In this document: positions 55,701 to 63,673 of the stretch, in pieces
How positions within the stretch are numbered: position 1 is the first letter of the stretch
Layout of the letters: each line of letters starts with the position of its first letter
NCBI RefSeq assembly: GCF_003111665.1
Contig: NZ_CP022188.1
Span: forward strand, 3,968,001-4,032,000
Reading direction: 5' to 3'
DNA from: Parazoarcus communis
Lineage (GTDB): Bacteria; Pseudomonadota; Gammaproteobacteria; Burkholderiales; Rhodocyclaceae
Length of the DNA stretch: 64,000 bases
Made by a program: the position numbers and the translations under genes
The notes under the pieces: generated by a model
What the model was told of the DNA's origin: nothing
Database searches by the model: none
Seen by the model: only the letters and a program-made list of their open reading frames with translations

Positions 55701-58700
55701 GCCGCCGGGATGGCCGGGCGAGGACGAGGCGATACTCAACATTCTTGGCGGCCACCCCGAAGTCGGCGAAGCCCCGGTACCGAAGGCAACGCTCAAGGTC
55801 CGCGTCGCGGCACGCGATCTGCGTTTCGTCCACGTCCCGGTGCTGTGCGGCCACTATCGCGACGACCCCATCGCCGGTGCCGAATGGGCGATCGACAGTT
55901 GCCTGGTCAATGGCGCGCTGACGCATCGCAAGCAGCTGGGAATTCACTCTGGCGAGCTGGGTGGGGCCACCATCGTGCTGATGCCCCGCAGCATCGAGGA
56001 ACGCAAGCGCCAGACTGGTCGTGGCGCCGTGGTGGTCGGTCTCGGCCCCATGGGCAAACTCGCCGCAGCCGGCGTTACCGAGGCCGTGCGTGCCGGGGTG
56101 CTGCGCTACCTGCTGCACGCAGGTGACCGTTACGGGGAGGAATGCGCCCTGCAACCTGAACAGGTCTCAGCCACCACCCCGCTCGCCCTGCCGCTTGCCA
56201 GCGTTCTGATCGGCTCGAACTCCGCCGCCCAGCTTGAAATCGAAGAATCGGTCAAGGCGGTCGTGCTCGGCGTGCTGTTCGCCAATCGCGACTTTAACCG
56301 CAGCCGTGCCGCGCGCGGTGAGCGTGAGGTGCGCGTCACGCGACTGGAGCTGATCGAGCTTTATCTCGACACCGCGATTTCGGCCGCACACGCGGTCAGG
56401 AAGCTGGAACACACGCTGGAGCGCGAGCTGCAACAGGTCGACACCCAGCTTGAGGCCGCAAGCGAGCTTCACTTCGGCATGGGCATGCGCCAGCGCCTCT
56501 ACATCGGCAACAGCGGTTCCTACTGGCCAAGGCTGCAGGTAACGGACGCCGACCGCGACGAAAGCAACTGCGACGAAGCCTGTTATGTGCCGCGCATCGC
56601 CAACCCGATTCCGCCCCACATCCTCACCCGCATACTCAAGGTTTATGGTTGCGGTGGCGACCAGCCCGGAACCCTGCCGATTACGGGTATGGATCTGCCG
56701 CCGGACACCCGCCCGGCGCGCAGGCTGCGTTTCACTTACATGGGGGAAAAGGCACGTGCCGAATCGGTATCGCCGGTGCGCCAGCCGGGCGCGGTCGAAA
56801 CACTCATCGACGAAACGCTCGGCAGCTACGCCAGCACCCAATACACACCGGGCAGCGGCTTTGGCAACACCTTGTTCCAGCTGCTCGTGCCGCTCGAGTT
56901 CAAATCCGCCGCACGCAAGACCGACCGCCTGATGCTGGTGGTCGACCAGACGACGGCAAACCTGCCGTGGGAGCTACTCGAAACCGATGGCGCACCGATG
57001 GTGCTCAAGACCCGCATGGTGCGCCAGTTCGTCACCAGCGAGTTCCGCCGCGAAGTCATCCGTCCGGACGGCCTGAATGCCTGCGTGATCTCGAATCCCA
57101 GCACCGAGGGCTATCACGCACAGTTCGGCGGCCCGGACTGGACGCCCCGCATCGGTGCCGACGGCAAACCCGAGCCCGACCGCCTCCCCAGCCTGCCGGG
57201 CGCAGCCGAAGAAGGCGAAGCAATCATTGCCGCGCTCGAACGCGCGAACTACACGGTGACCCACGCGCCACCCGACTGTCGCGCCAGCGATGTGTTCACC
57301 CGCCTGTTCTCCGGCAGCTGGCGCATCGTGGTGATCAACGCCCACGGCATCTTCGGCAAGCGCGCACGCGACGGCAGCTACCGCAGCGGCGTGGTGCTGT
57401 CAGACGGTCTGCTGCTGTCGGCACGTGAAATCGATTTGATGGAAACCGTTCCCGAACTGGTCTTCATCAACTGTTGCCACCTTGCCAAGGGCAGCTCGGG
57501 CGGCGGACGTCTGGCCGCAGGGCTGTCGCAGGAGCTGATCAGCATGGGCGTGCGCTGCATCGTCGCCGCCGGATGGGAAGTGCGCGACGACGCGGCAAAG
57601 CTGTTCGCCACCCGCTTCTTCGAGCAGATGCTCGAACACGGCGCAAGTTTTGGCGACGCCGTGCATCGTGCGCGCAAGGACACTTTCGCGGAATACGACG
57701 ACTGCAATACCTGGGGCGCCTACCAGGCGTACGGCGACCCCGACTTCCGGCTTCGTCATGTTCACCGCGAGCCCACTGACAACTACCCGCTCACCGCCCC
57801 CGAAGAACTCCTCGACTGGCTGGAGCAGCGCCACCTCGACGCACACATCCAGAACGCGAACAGCGTGCGCTTCAGCGAGCTGCAACAGCGGATCGACGCC
57901 CGCTTCGCGGCCCTCCCCGAGGGCTGGAAGCTGCGCGCCGACGTTCAGCAGGCGCTCGGCCGCCTGCTCGCCGACTACCCGCTCAAGGACAGCTTTGCGG
58001 GCGCCCATGCCGCCTATCTGAACGCCGTTCGCGCCGACTCGTCGGACATGAAAGTCCCCTTCTCTGCCATCGAGCAGCTGATCAACCTCGAGAGTCGCGA
58101 AGCAGAGCGCCTGTGCAATCCGGGGCCAGAGCAGAATCTGAAGGCGGCCAGCGCGCTCGCCGACAGCGCCGTGCGCCGTGCACAGGCGCTGGCCGGATTC
58201 GCCGCCTGCACCAACGCCGGAAGCGACGTCGCAAACGGCAGCAAGGCTACGCCCGCCCCCAACATGGAGCGCATGGCCATCACCGGCAGCGCCTACAAGC
58301 GCCAGGCGATCGTGCTGCTGCGCGGCGGCGCCAAATGGGACGAGATTTCCACCGTGCTGCAGGCCGCACGCGACGCCTATCAGTCCGGCGAAGGCCAACC
58401 CGGGCCTTCTCCATGGAATCCCTATGCCTGTATCAACCGCCTGCAACTCGACGCCCTCGTTACCCGGCCCTCGAGCAGACGCGAAGACCCAACACCGCTC
58501 ATCGAAACCTGCCAGCTTGCCGCACGCGGCAACTTCGAGCTCAGCTACAAGTTCTTCGATGCAGTCGCGAGCGCCGACGCTACTCTGGCCGCGTGGCTGC
58601 TGGGTGTGCGCCAGGCCGGCGACAGACGGGATCGACAGCACGACGCGGCCGTACTGGTCGAAGCCTATCGGGCCGCGCTGGTGCAGGTTGCCCACTCACC

Positions 58701-58833
58701 GCGCGAGCTCGACTCGGTGCTGGGGCAGATCCGCCTGCTCGCGGAGTTCCTCGCCAGACGCAACATCTCCGGCGATGCCACCCGGGTGAAGGTGCTGACG
58801 GCGCTGGTGGAACGGCTTGCCGAGGCCCCCTGA
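52789..58833 (+). CDS. Giant dual-lipase / CHAT protease fusion protein
   Basis: A 2014-residue protein. Residues 1-210 are unassigned. A first alpha/beta hydrolase (~215-360) has LVFIHGTASHTLGGFG and nucleophile Ser297 in VTHSRGGLVG. A second (~600-800) is LCAT/phospholipase-like with LPGIMGSELTANG (612 on) and Ser712 in LAHSMGGLVVRAAF. Residues ~960-1290 form a long linker of unknown fold. The CHAT protease (~1310-1670) has both catalytic residues: His1519 in VVINAHGIFG and Cys1563 in VFINCCHLAKG, then VRCIVAAGWEVRDDAAKLFA. The last ~340 residues are helical and TPR-like. The architecture suggests that a caspase-like protease controls membrane-damaging lipases within one chain, a plausible suicide effector. 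Start preceded by GAGGATG. Predicted functions are by motif only. Confidence 0.85.
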   Translation: MADPITTARIRFPVAASRADAPATPNLTLPAALTRPASRSDRAPTPLIDNVEVLGSWDLAPARRSADASQQAEISEDTTLLALEAADGTTIFMRTDALAERIAQVQPDALLPDGSIDFARFRDRDATTRGLGDWIWRRVIALRLKPDGIIDLAQEKAREWLGDKAGNAAMEVATLAGTKALMWAIESQLAGEPGLYHWRTSAALQPTDRCTADDARLAPLAAGGAAALVFIHGTASHTLGGFGDLVCSREWKALTRSFGDQVYGYEHRTFSESPIDNAIALLEVLPPGARLNLVTHSRGGLVGDLLCLAPPPPGGTDANLERLIRSYQRMPRTEELEAEEANPALREARLAFVADEQARLRRLVSLLQQKRPVIERYVRVASPARGTALLSDNLDVFLSGLLALVRKLGSVAIGAAAGALATPVAGEAARRASDKALKCLARVVTEVAQNRVQPQLVPGIEAMLPEAPMGMLLGSAASVPGVRMAIIAGDIEGGNLLKRIGVMFTDWMFFDQARNDLVVDTASMYGGVALAAKARAIFVRGAEVSHFSYFRDATLTEGQPLPQALREWLQAGPQDTLPRWKPMFDLAPAPARLRGEREKVAPNTRPVVVYLPGIMGSELTANGDGVWLSFLSMGFGGLARIAIDSGETVKPDDVVRLAYGKLKDHLHDRHYVETFTYDWRQPLTKLGPRFAETLADILARHPDQPVRILAHSMGGLVVRAAFAQDASLWERIVARDGGRLVMMGTPNHGAHLMVQTLFGLSDTIRMLARLDTRHAMPEVLKIIGAFQGAINLLPAPDFVDAGGYAGEQFYRADEWERLAAFNNDFWFGKRLCGRPSAAALDATRSIWVALADTAWMRHKPERLHYVYGKADATPCGLMEQRRPDGSTLNLLIAETPFGDGSVTWRSGKLSAIPADNCWLMPVDHTGLANTPKYFADIDALLEGRQPALKRLPQTRGDETGAGAARTRRAGPPPGWPGEDEAILNILGGHPEVGEAPVPKATLKVRVAARDLRFVHVPVLCGHYRDDPIAGAEWAIDSCLVNGALTHRKQLGIHSGELGGATIVLMPRSIEERKRQTGRGAVVVGLGPMGKLAAAGVTEAVRAGVLRYLLHAGDRYGEECALQPEQVSATTPLALPLASVLIGSNSAAQLEIEESVKAVVLGVLFANRDFNRSRAARGEREVRVTRLELIELYLDTAISAAHAVRKLEHTLERELQQVDTQLEAASELHFGMGMRQRLYIGNSGSYWPRLQVTDADRDESNCDEACYVPRIANPIPPHILTRILKVYGCGGDQPGTLPITGMDLPPDTRPARRLRFTYMGEKARAESVSPVRQPGAVETLIDETLGSYASTQYTPGSGFGNTLFQLLVPLEFKSAARKTDRLMLVVDQTTANLPWELLETDGAPMVLKTRMVRQFVTSEFRREVIRPDGLNACVISNPSTEGYHAQFGGPDWTPRIGADGKPEPDRLPSLPGAAEEGEAIIAALERANYTVTHAPPDCRASDVFTRLFSGSWRIVVINAHGIFGKRARDGSYRSGVVLSDGLLLSAREIDLMETVPELVFINCCHLAKGSSGGGRLAAGLSQELISMGVRCIVAAGWEVRDDAAKLFATRFFEQMLEHGASFGDAVHRARKDTFAEYDDCNTWGAYQAYGDPDFRLRHVHREPTDNYPLTAPEELLDWLEQRHLDAHIQNANSVRFSELQQRIDARFAALPEGWKLRADVQQALGRLLADYPLKDSFAGAHAAYLNAVRADSSDMKVPFSAIEQLINLESREAERLCNPGPEQNLKAASALADSAVRRAQALAGFAACTNAGSDVANGSKATPAPNMERMAITGSAYKRQAIVLLRGGAKWDEISTVLQAARDAYQSGEGQPGPSPWNPYACINRLQLDALVTRPSSRREDPTPLIETCQLAARGNFELSYKFFDAVASADATLAAWLLGVRQAGDRRDRQHDAAVLVEAYRAALVQVAHSPRELDSVLGQIRLLAEFLARRNISGDATRVKVLTALVERLAEAP

Positions 58834-58844
58834 GGCCACGGATA

Positions 58845-58877
58845 GCCGGCTGCCATCCAGAACGGCGCGCAGCCGGC
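58845..58877. terminator. Hairpin after the lipase-CHAT gene
   Basis: GCCGGCTGC (58845-58853) pairs perfectly with GCAGCCGGC (58869-58877), a 9-bp stem with a 15-base loop, 12 bp after the stop codon. There is no T-run. It may partly separate transcription of the membrane TIR gene from the rest of the cluster. Confidence 0.4.
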
Positions 58878-58998
58878 ATGTCTCCGTCGTGACACCGTTC
58901 ATGCACGCGGGATTCGCACGAACAACCGGGCCGGACTGTGTTCCAATAATGACGCAAGACATACCCTGCAGCGATCCGCGACCATGAGAGAGGCAGCG

Positions 58999-60018
58999 AT
59001 GCAAGGCATCTTCGTCAGTTACCGCCGTCAGGACAGCCAGAGTGCTGCCGGGCGCCTCACCGATCACCTGAAGGAACACCTCGCCGACGTTCCCATCTTT
59101 CGCGATGTGGAAGCGATCGAACCCGGAGTGGATTTCCTCGACGCCATCGAGCACGCGCTGCAGTCATGCGGCGTGCTGATTGCCGTCATCGGCCCGCGCT
59201 GGGCATCGATCACCGACGACACCGGGAAACGCCGGCTTGAAGACCCCAACGACTACACCCGGCTCGAGATCGCCACCGCGCTCGAGCGCGAGGGCGTGCG
59301 CGTGATCCCGGTGCTGGTCGACGGTGCAAGCATCCCGACAACAGACGTCTTACCCCCGGACCTCGAGAGCCTTGCGCGCCGCAACGCGATCGAACTCTCG
59401 GACAAGCGCTGGGAATACGATGTCTCGCAGTTGGTAAGCTCACTGCGCAACGTGCTCGGCGTTTCAGACGCCGCGCCGACCCCAACACCGACCCCAACAC
59501 CCACACCGACGCCTGCACCGGCCCCAACACCAGCGCCGGAACCGACGCCGAAGCGGCCGCCGTCCGCCGTCAAGGAGATCCGGTACAGATGGTGGATCGC
59601 TACCGTCGTCCTGATCCTGGCAGTCATCGGCTATGTCATCGAAGAGCCCTTGCCCACCGACCCCGAGCGCTACGAGCAGCAAGGGGACCAGACGCAAGCC
59701 AATCGCGAGCGCAGCCGAGTGCCGGAAGCGCCCACCGGCGCACCGCTTCTGAGCGGACTCTGGCAAGACGGCGAAGGCGGCCAGTATGAAATCGTGCAGC
59801 AGGGAAATCGCCTCACCATTCAGGGTAGCGGCCCCGATGGCCGCGTTTCGGGCTCGGCCGTCGTTCAGGGTTGGCGCGGCGAAGGCGCCTACACCCTCAA
59901 CGGTCGTCCGCTGCAAAGCAGCTTTGCCGTATCGCCGGACGGAACGCGGATGGAGGTCGTCATTCTCGACCCGGCAAGCGGACAGCACGAGTATGCAGTG
60001 CTCGTGAAAATCCGCTGA
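58999..60018 (+). CDS. Membrane-anchored TIR-domain protein
   Basis: A 339-residue protein in three parts. The N-terminal TIR domain (1-150) starts MQGIFVSYRRQDSQSAAGRL; Glu90 in DYTRLEIATAL is the candidate NADase residue and TDHLKEHL plus FRDVEAIEPGVDF are TIR_2-typical. A Thr-Pro and Ala-Pro repeat linker (~158-185) follows, then a single transmembrane helix (WWIATVVLILAVIGYVIEE, flanked by basic residues on the TIR side, placing TIR in the cytoplasm) and a beta-rich C-terminal domain in the periplasm (LSGLWQDGEGGQYEIVQQGN). The ATG at 58999 follows GAGAGAGG; an ATG at 58984 is also in frame. Likely a sensor-effector that reports envelope disturbance; inference. Confidence 0.85.
   Translation: MQGIFVSYRRQDSQSAAGRLTDHLKEHLADVPIFRDVEAIEPGVDFLDAIEHALQSCGVLIAVIGPRWASITDDTGKRRLEDPNDYTRLEIATALEREGVRVIPVLVDGASIPTTDVLPPDLESLARRNAIELSDKRWEYDVSQLVSSLRNVLGVSDAAPTPTPTPTPTPTPAPAPTPAPEPTPKRPPSAVKEIRYRWWIATVVLILAVIGYVIEEPLPTDPERYEQQGDQTQANRERSRVPEAPTGAPLLSGLWQDGEGGQYEIVQQGNRLTIQGSGPDGRVSGSAVVQGWRGEGAYTLNGRPLQSSFAVSPDGTRMEVVILDPASGQHEYAVLVKIR
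59478..59550 (+). repeat. Proline/threonine codon repeat in the TIR gene
   Basis: An imperfect run of six-base CC(G/A/C)AC(A/C/G)-type units encodes alternating Thr-Pro then Ala-Pro residues in the linker between the TIR domain and the membrane helix. Such tracts vary in length by slippage and give an extended spacer. Confidence 0.8.
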
Positions 60019-60384
60019 AAAACGCCCTGCCGCACTTGGCGTGAATTTCTCCGTCGTAAAAATGCGCGCAAATCCCTGCCAGCGCACCGTGCTGACCGCA
60101 TGACTCACCACCTCAAGCACCCGCGCTTGGCCTTCGCCATCTTCGGGCAACCGTGGTCGTGCAGTCGATGTCCGACGGCTCCGAGAGGCGTGCCGTGGCC
60201 CATTCGACAATCAGGTCAGGTGACATCAGGGGCTCCGCATCCCGGTGAATGGCACGCTCTCCGAGCAAAAAATGCGCCATTCCAGACGTTTTCACCGCAT
60301 TCAAAGCGGTTTTCTGCAACGCCGATTTGCTACCAACTGGCGCGCCTGCGACAATTACGCACTTGATTACATTGCCGATGACTC
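60019..60384. other. Intergenic region before lysS
   Basis: No gene is recognised in these 366 bases. A 68-codon open frame on the minus strand (60113-60319) shows no family features and no good ribosome binding site. The stretch just before 60385 is relatively AT-rich (60340-60384, with CAATTACGCACTTGATTACA) and probably holds the lysS promoter. Confidence 0.5.
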
Positions 60385-61887
60385 ATGTCCGACCAGAACG
60401 CACCGCTCAACGCCCAGGACGAAAACCATCTCATCGCCGAACGCCGCGAGAAACTCGCGCAATGGCGTCAGACTGGCCGCGCCTTCCCCAACGACTTCTC
60501 GCGTGAAAACACCGCTGGCAAGCTCGACGAGCTCTACTCCGACAAAGAACCGGAAGTGCTCGAAGCCACGCCGGTCGAGGTCAAGGTTGCCGGCCGCGTC
60601 ATGCTCAAGCGCGTCATGGGCAAGGCCAGCTTCATCACCATTCAGGATCTGTCGGGCCGCATTCAGCTCTACGTCCAGCGCGACAGCGTGGGCGAAGACG
60701 TCTATGCCGAGTTCAAGCACTGGGACATCGGCGACATCGTCGGCTGCGTCGGCACCCTGTTCAAGACCAAGACGGGCGAGCTCACGGTCAAGGCCAGCGA
60801 AATCCGCCTGCTCACCAAGAGCCTGCGCCCGCTGCCAGACAAGTTCCATGGCCTCACCGACCAGGAAACCAAGTACCGTCAGCGCTATGTCGACCTGATC
60901 ATGAGCGAAGAGTCGCGCTTCACCTTCGTGGCGCGCAGCCGCCTGGTGCAGTCGATCCGCAACTACATGACCGGCCACAACTTCCTCGAAGTCGAAACGC
61001 CGATGATGCACCCCATCCCCGGCGGCGCATCGGCCAAGCCCTTCGTCACCCACCACAACGCGCTGGACATGGAACTCTTCCTGCGCATCGCGCCCGAGCT
61101 CTACCTCAAGCGCCTGGTGGTCGGCGGCTTCGAGAAGGTGTTCGAGGTCAACCGCAACTTCCGCAACGAAGGCCTCTCGCCGCGTCACAACCCCGAATTC
61201 ACCATGATGGAGTTCTACGAGGCGTACGCGAACTACCGCACGCTGATGGACTTCACCGAAGGCCTCATCCGTCACGCCGCGCGCGAAGCACTCGGCACCG
61301 AGACCTTCACCTATCAGGGCCGCGAACTCGACCTGTCCAAGCCCTTCCACCGCCTGACCATCGTCGAAGCCATCCGCAAGTACCACCCCGGCTTCACCGT
61401 CGAGCAGCTCGCCGACGCCGACTGGGTCAAGCAGAAGATCAAGGACTTCGGCGAGCCGGTCAAAGCCGGCGGCATCGGCAGCCTGCAACTGCAACTGTTC
61501 GAAGCCTGTGCCGAAGCCGAGCTGTGGGAACCCACCTACATCATCGACTACCCGGTCGAAGTCAGCCCGCTGGCACGCGCCTCGGATGCCGACCCGGAAA
61601 TCACCGAGCGCTTCGAGCTCTTCATCGTCGGCCGCGAAATCGCCAACGGCTTCTCCGAGCTCAACGACCCCGAAGACCAGGCCGCCCGCTTCCGCGCGCA
61701 AGCCAGTGCCAAGGACGCCGGTGACGAAGAAGCCATGTACTACGACGCCGACTACATCCGCGCCCTCGAATTCGGCCTGCCCCCCACAGGCGGCTGCGGC
61801 ATCGGCATCGACCGCCTGGTGATGCTGCTAACCGACAGCCCGGCAATCCGCGACGTGATCCTGTTCCCGCAGATGCGGGCGGAGTAA
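60385..61887 (+). CDS. lysS: Lysyl-tRNA synthetase (class II)
   Basis: A 500-residue enzyme that charges tRNA-Lys. An N-terminal OB-fold anticodon domain (~50-170, [20 protein letters not shown]) is followed by the class II catalytic core: motif 1 [17 protein letters not shown], motif 2 [20 protein letters not shown], motif 3 [19 protein letters not shown]. Length and sequence are standard; no KTSC extension is fused. Strong terminator downstream. Confidence 0.97.
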   Translation: MSDQNAPLNAQDENHLIAERREKLAQWRQTGRAFPNDFSRENTAGKLDELYSDKEPEVLEATPVEVKVAGRVMLKRVMGKASFITIQDLSGRIQLYVQRDSVGEDVYAEFKHWDIGDIVGCVGTLFKTKTGELTVKASEIRLLTKSLRPLPDKFHGLTDQETKYRQRYVDLIMSEESRFTFVARSRLVQSIRNYMTGHNFLEVETPMMHPIPGGASAKPFVTHHNALDMELFLRIAPELYLKRLVVGGFEKVFEVNRNFRNEGLSPRHNPEFTMMEFYEAYANYRTLMDFTEGLIRHAAREALGTETFTYQGRELDLSKPFHRLTIVEAIRKYHPGFTVEQLADADWVKQKIKDFGEPVKAGGIGSLQLQLFEACAEAELWEPTYIIDYPVEVSPLARASDADPEITERFELFIVGREIANGFSELNDPEDQAARFRAQASAKDAGDEEAMYYDADYIRALEFGLPPTGGCGIGIDRLVMLLTDSPAIRDVILFPQMRAE

Positions 61888-61920
61888 GCACCCCGCCTCA
61901 TCCAGCGAACAGCGCCCCAC

Positions 61921-61957
61921 AAAAACCCGCACGGCCTTTGGCCCTGCGGGTTTTTTG
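61921..61957 (+). terminator. Rho-independent terminator of lysS
   Basis: AAAACCCGCA and TGCGGGTTTT form a 10-bp outer stem, extended inside by GGCC-TTT-GGCC, with a T-run at the 3' side (TTTTTTG). It starts 34 bp after the lysS stop codon; the A-rich 5' side could also serve the opposite strand. Confidence 0.88.
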
Positions 61958-62134
61958 TTGTTCGGCGCCGGCGTGCAGAATTCCCATGGACATAATTGGA
62001 ATGGATTTGTATGCTCATTCACATGCTGATGAGATTACTAGTTCCCCGGTCACTCGGCGACCGCGCGAATTTGAATCCAATTAATCCGTCATAACCAACC
62101 ACGACTAGCCAACAGCAGCAGGAGAGCAAACGCG

Positions 62135-62368
62135 ATGGGACACCTGATATTCATAATCCTGCACGCCACCGCTCTCCTATTCGGCGCAGTGCTTCTTTTT
62201 CTCACGATTCCCGCGCACTTGATCTACGCAGCGGTGCGCACTAAGAAACACGATCCCGGCGCACCACGACCGAACACCCATGTTCGATGCCCAGATTGCA
62301 AAGAGTTCGTGCGCAAAGAGGCCAAGGTGTGCAAACACTGCGGCTGCAAACTTATTCCACAAGCTTGA
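62135..62368 (+). CDS. Small membrane protein with C-terminal zinc ribbon
   Basis: A 77-residue protein. A hydrophobic segment (FIILHATALLFGAVLLFLTI) anchors it in the membrane; the C-terminus carries a CPDCKEFVRKEAKVCKHCG zinc ribbon (two CxxC pairs). AGGAGAG precedes the start. Such proteins are often of unknown role, perhaps membrane protein quality control or regulation. The gene lies in a lower-GC stretch after lysS. Confidence 0.8.
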   Translation: MGHLIFIILHATALLFGAVLLFLTIPAHLIYAAVRTKKHDPGAPRPNTHVRCPDCKEFVRKEAKVCKHCGCKLIPQA

Positions 62369-62468
62369 GGTTACTAACTTATATGCCTAAACCGATAGTT
62401 TTCGCGACCTTCGACGCTCGTCCCGATAACTGACTCTCTTCATTATTGTGAGATATGAGAGGACTCGA

Positions 62469-62852
62469 ATGAAATCGCTAATGTCCGCAAAGCATTGGGC
62501 TTCGATCGTCGGCGCCTCAGTCTTTTGGGCGACTGCTCCTGCCGCCGCAAGTGAGCAGGACCACAAGCTAGATCGTATTTTGGAAGCCTTTTCCACATAC
62601 AAACCTGTGCCCCGGAAAGATGTCGCCTGGGCTCCTTGTATCGACGAAATGGAGCGATCATCGGAAAGACGATGGGCTGCACGCAGGAATGCTGGTCCAA
62701 AGTATCACGTGATAAAGGCTGGGGAGTCGCTATTTCATCTCGGCAAGATCCACTACCTACTTATTAAAGCAGTTGATGGGTCGCGTAGCTTCAGGGTTGA
62801 GTGCTTTCAAACGACAGGGGGTGACGTGTGGAAACTCCAAGAAGTCGATTAA
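62469..62852 (+). CDS. Small exported protein of unknown function
   Basis: A 127-residue protein with a signal peptide (SAKHWASIVGASVFWATAPAAA). The mature part has two cysteines (WAPCIDEME, RVECFQTT) and ends in WKLQEVD. It is noticeably less GC-rich than its neighbours (for example TATTTTGGAAGC, CTTATTAAAGCA), hinting at acquisition from elsewhere. I recognise no family. Confidence 0.65.
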   Translation: MKSLMSAKHWASIVGASVFWATAPAAASEQDHKLDRILEAFSTYKPVPRKDVAWAPCIDEMERSSERRWAARRNAGPKYHVIKAGESLFHLGKIHYLLIKAVDGSRSFRVECFQTTGGDVWKLQEVD

Positions 62853-62877
62853 CGAAGGTAAAACCAATGAAACCAAA

Positions 62878-62899
62878 GGGGTCAGAGTCGTTTGATTCC
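62878..62899. repeat. GGGGTCAGAGTC repeat-motif copy
   Basis: GGGGTCAGAGTCGTTTGATTCC is one of three related intergenic copies in the last 1.2 kb (others at 63526 and 63641). Motifs of this form are typical of REP-like elements associated with IS200/REP-type transposases in many proteobacteria. No transposase gene is present in the window. Confidence 0.45.
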
Positions 62900-62982
62900 C
62901 GATGAGGTAGGATCAATCATCCACCCAAGGTCTGCCCCTCGATGACTAAACAATCATCAGACAAGTCCGACAGCGCGATTAA

Positions 62983-63474
62983 ATGAACACCGCACTCGTG
63001 ATTGCCATCCTGTCCCTCGCGGCGGGCGCTGTTGTCTTCGTAAAAATGCAACGGTGTCTGGGAAAACTGAAGCCCAACATCATCTCCCTGCAACTGACGT
63101 TCAGTGAAGCGAGCTTCCGCAACGTGCCGCAGCGCTGGGGAACGGACGGCGTTACGCGGTTCAAGGCGCACTTCGCGCTCGACTATGTCTTTCTGCTCAC
63201 CTACGCGATCTTTGGCTTTTCGCTGGGTGCGTGGCTCACCAGCTACATTTCGACACCAGGCGCACTCAGCGCAGTTCTTCCGTGGCTGTTCCCGGTTGCG
63301 GCAGTCTTTGACGCTGCAGAGAACGTCCTGCATCAGAGGCTCGCGTCAGCAGATCCGGGCAGCCAACCGGAAGTGCTGTTTATCGCCGCGGGGGTGGCAG
63401 CGTCCGTGAAGTGGCTGCTCCTGCTCTCATTTGTTCCAGTCGCCGCAGTTGCCGCGTTCGCAAACGCGGGGTGA
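62983..63474 (+). CDS. Integral membrane protein of unknown function
   Basis: A 163-residue protein with four hydrophobic helices: LVIAILSLAAGAVVFV at the start, FALDYVFLLTYAIFGFSLGA, AVLPWLFPVAAVFDAAENVL (with a charged DAAEN motif) and VAASVKWLLLLSFVPVAAVA. The order and DAAEN motif recur in uncharacterised bacterial membrane proteins. No ribosome binding site of note; a hairpin with AAGGGGGCGA (63492) and TCGCCCTT (63508) follows the stop. Confidence 0.7.
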   Translation: MNTALVIAILSLAAGAVVFVKMQRCLGKLKPNIISLQLTFSEASFRNVPQRWGTDGVTRFKAHFALDYVFLLTYAIFGFSLGAWLTSYISTPGALSAVLPWLFPVAAVFDAAENVLHQRLASADPGSQPEVLFIAAGVAASVKWLLLLSFVPVAAVAAFANAG

Positions 63475-63525
63475 GTCTTCGCCATATCGAAAAGGGGGCG
63501 AGTTGATTCGCCCTTGCGACAGATT

Positions 63526-63540
63526 GGGGACGGACTCGAC
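63526..63540. repeat. Divergent copy of the GGGGTC repeat motif
   Basis: GGGGACGGACTCGAC resembles the motif at 62878 with one extra base and changes at the third to fifth positions. Listed because it lies between two better copies. Confidence 0.3.
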
Positions 63541-63640
63541 TCATTTCGCTCAAACGCGCAGGCTGCCAGATCATGACGTACCAACACGATATGGATGACT
63601 GCTCGGCGCCGCACCCGCAATCTCATTCCGTGAGATCAAT

Positions 63641-63660
63641 GGGGTCTGACTCAATGCCCC
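63641..63660. repeat. GGGGTCTGACTC repeat-motif copy
   Basis: GGGGTCTGACTCAATGCCCC is the best match to the form common for REP-like elements, starting with GGGGTCTGACTCAAT and ending with a short GGGG/CCCC complement. It lies 13 bp before the DUF3175 gene. Confidence 0.45.
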
Positions 63661-63673
63661 CGGAACTCCCGCC

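Larger units (their letters stand above)
45989..60018 (+). other. MoxR-vWA / CHAT / caspase / TIR / lipase conflict-type gene cluster
   Basis: Seven genes on one strand over 14 kb. The first four are separated by 10, 8 and 2 bases; caspase, lipase-CHAT and membrane TIR genes follow after gaps of 126, 75 and about 150 bases. The content (MoxR ATPase, vWA, iSTAND, TIR, CHAT, caspase, lipase) is that of NTP-dependent biological conflict systems built on a MoxR-vWA core. No transposase, integrase or tRNA borders it in this window; GC content matches the surroundings. Confidence 0.8.

Noticed and set aside
59478..59550. Possible CRISPR-like short repeat array
   Set aside because: The units are in frame within the TIR gene, encode Thr-Pro/Ala-Pro, and have no spacers.
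45989..60018. Integrated mobile element or prophage carrying the conflict cluster
   Set aside because: No integrase, transposase, attachment repeats or tRNA target was seen, and base composition matches the surroundings; lateral origin remains possible but is not supported here.
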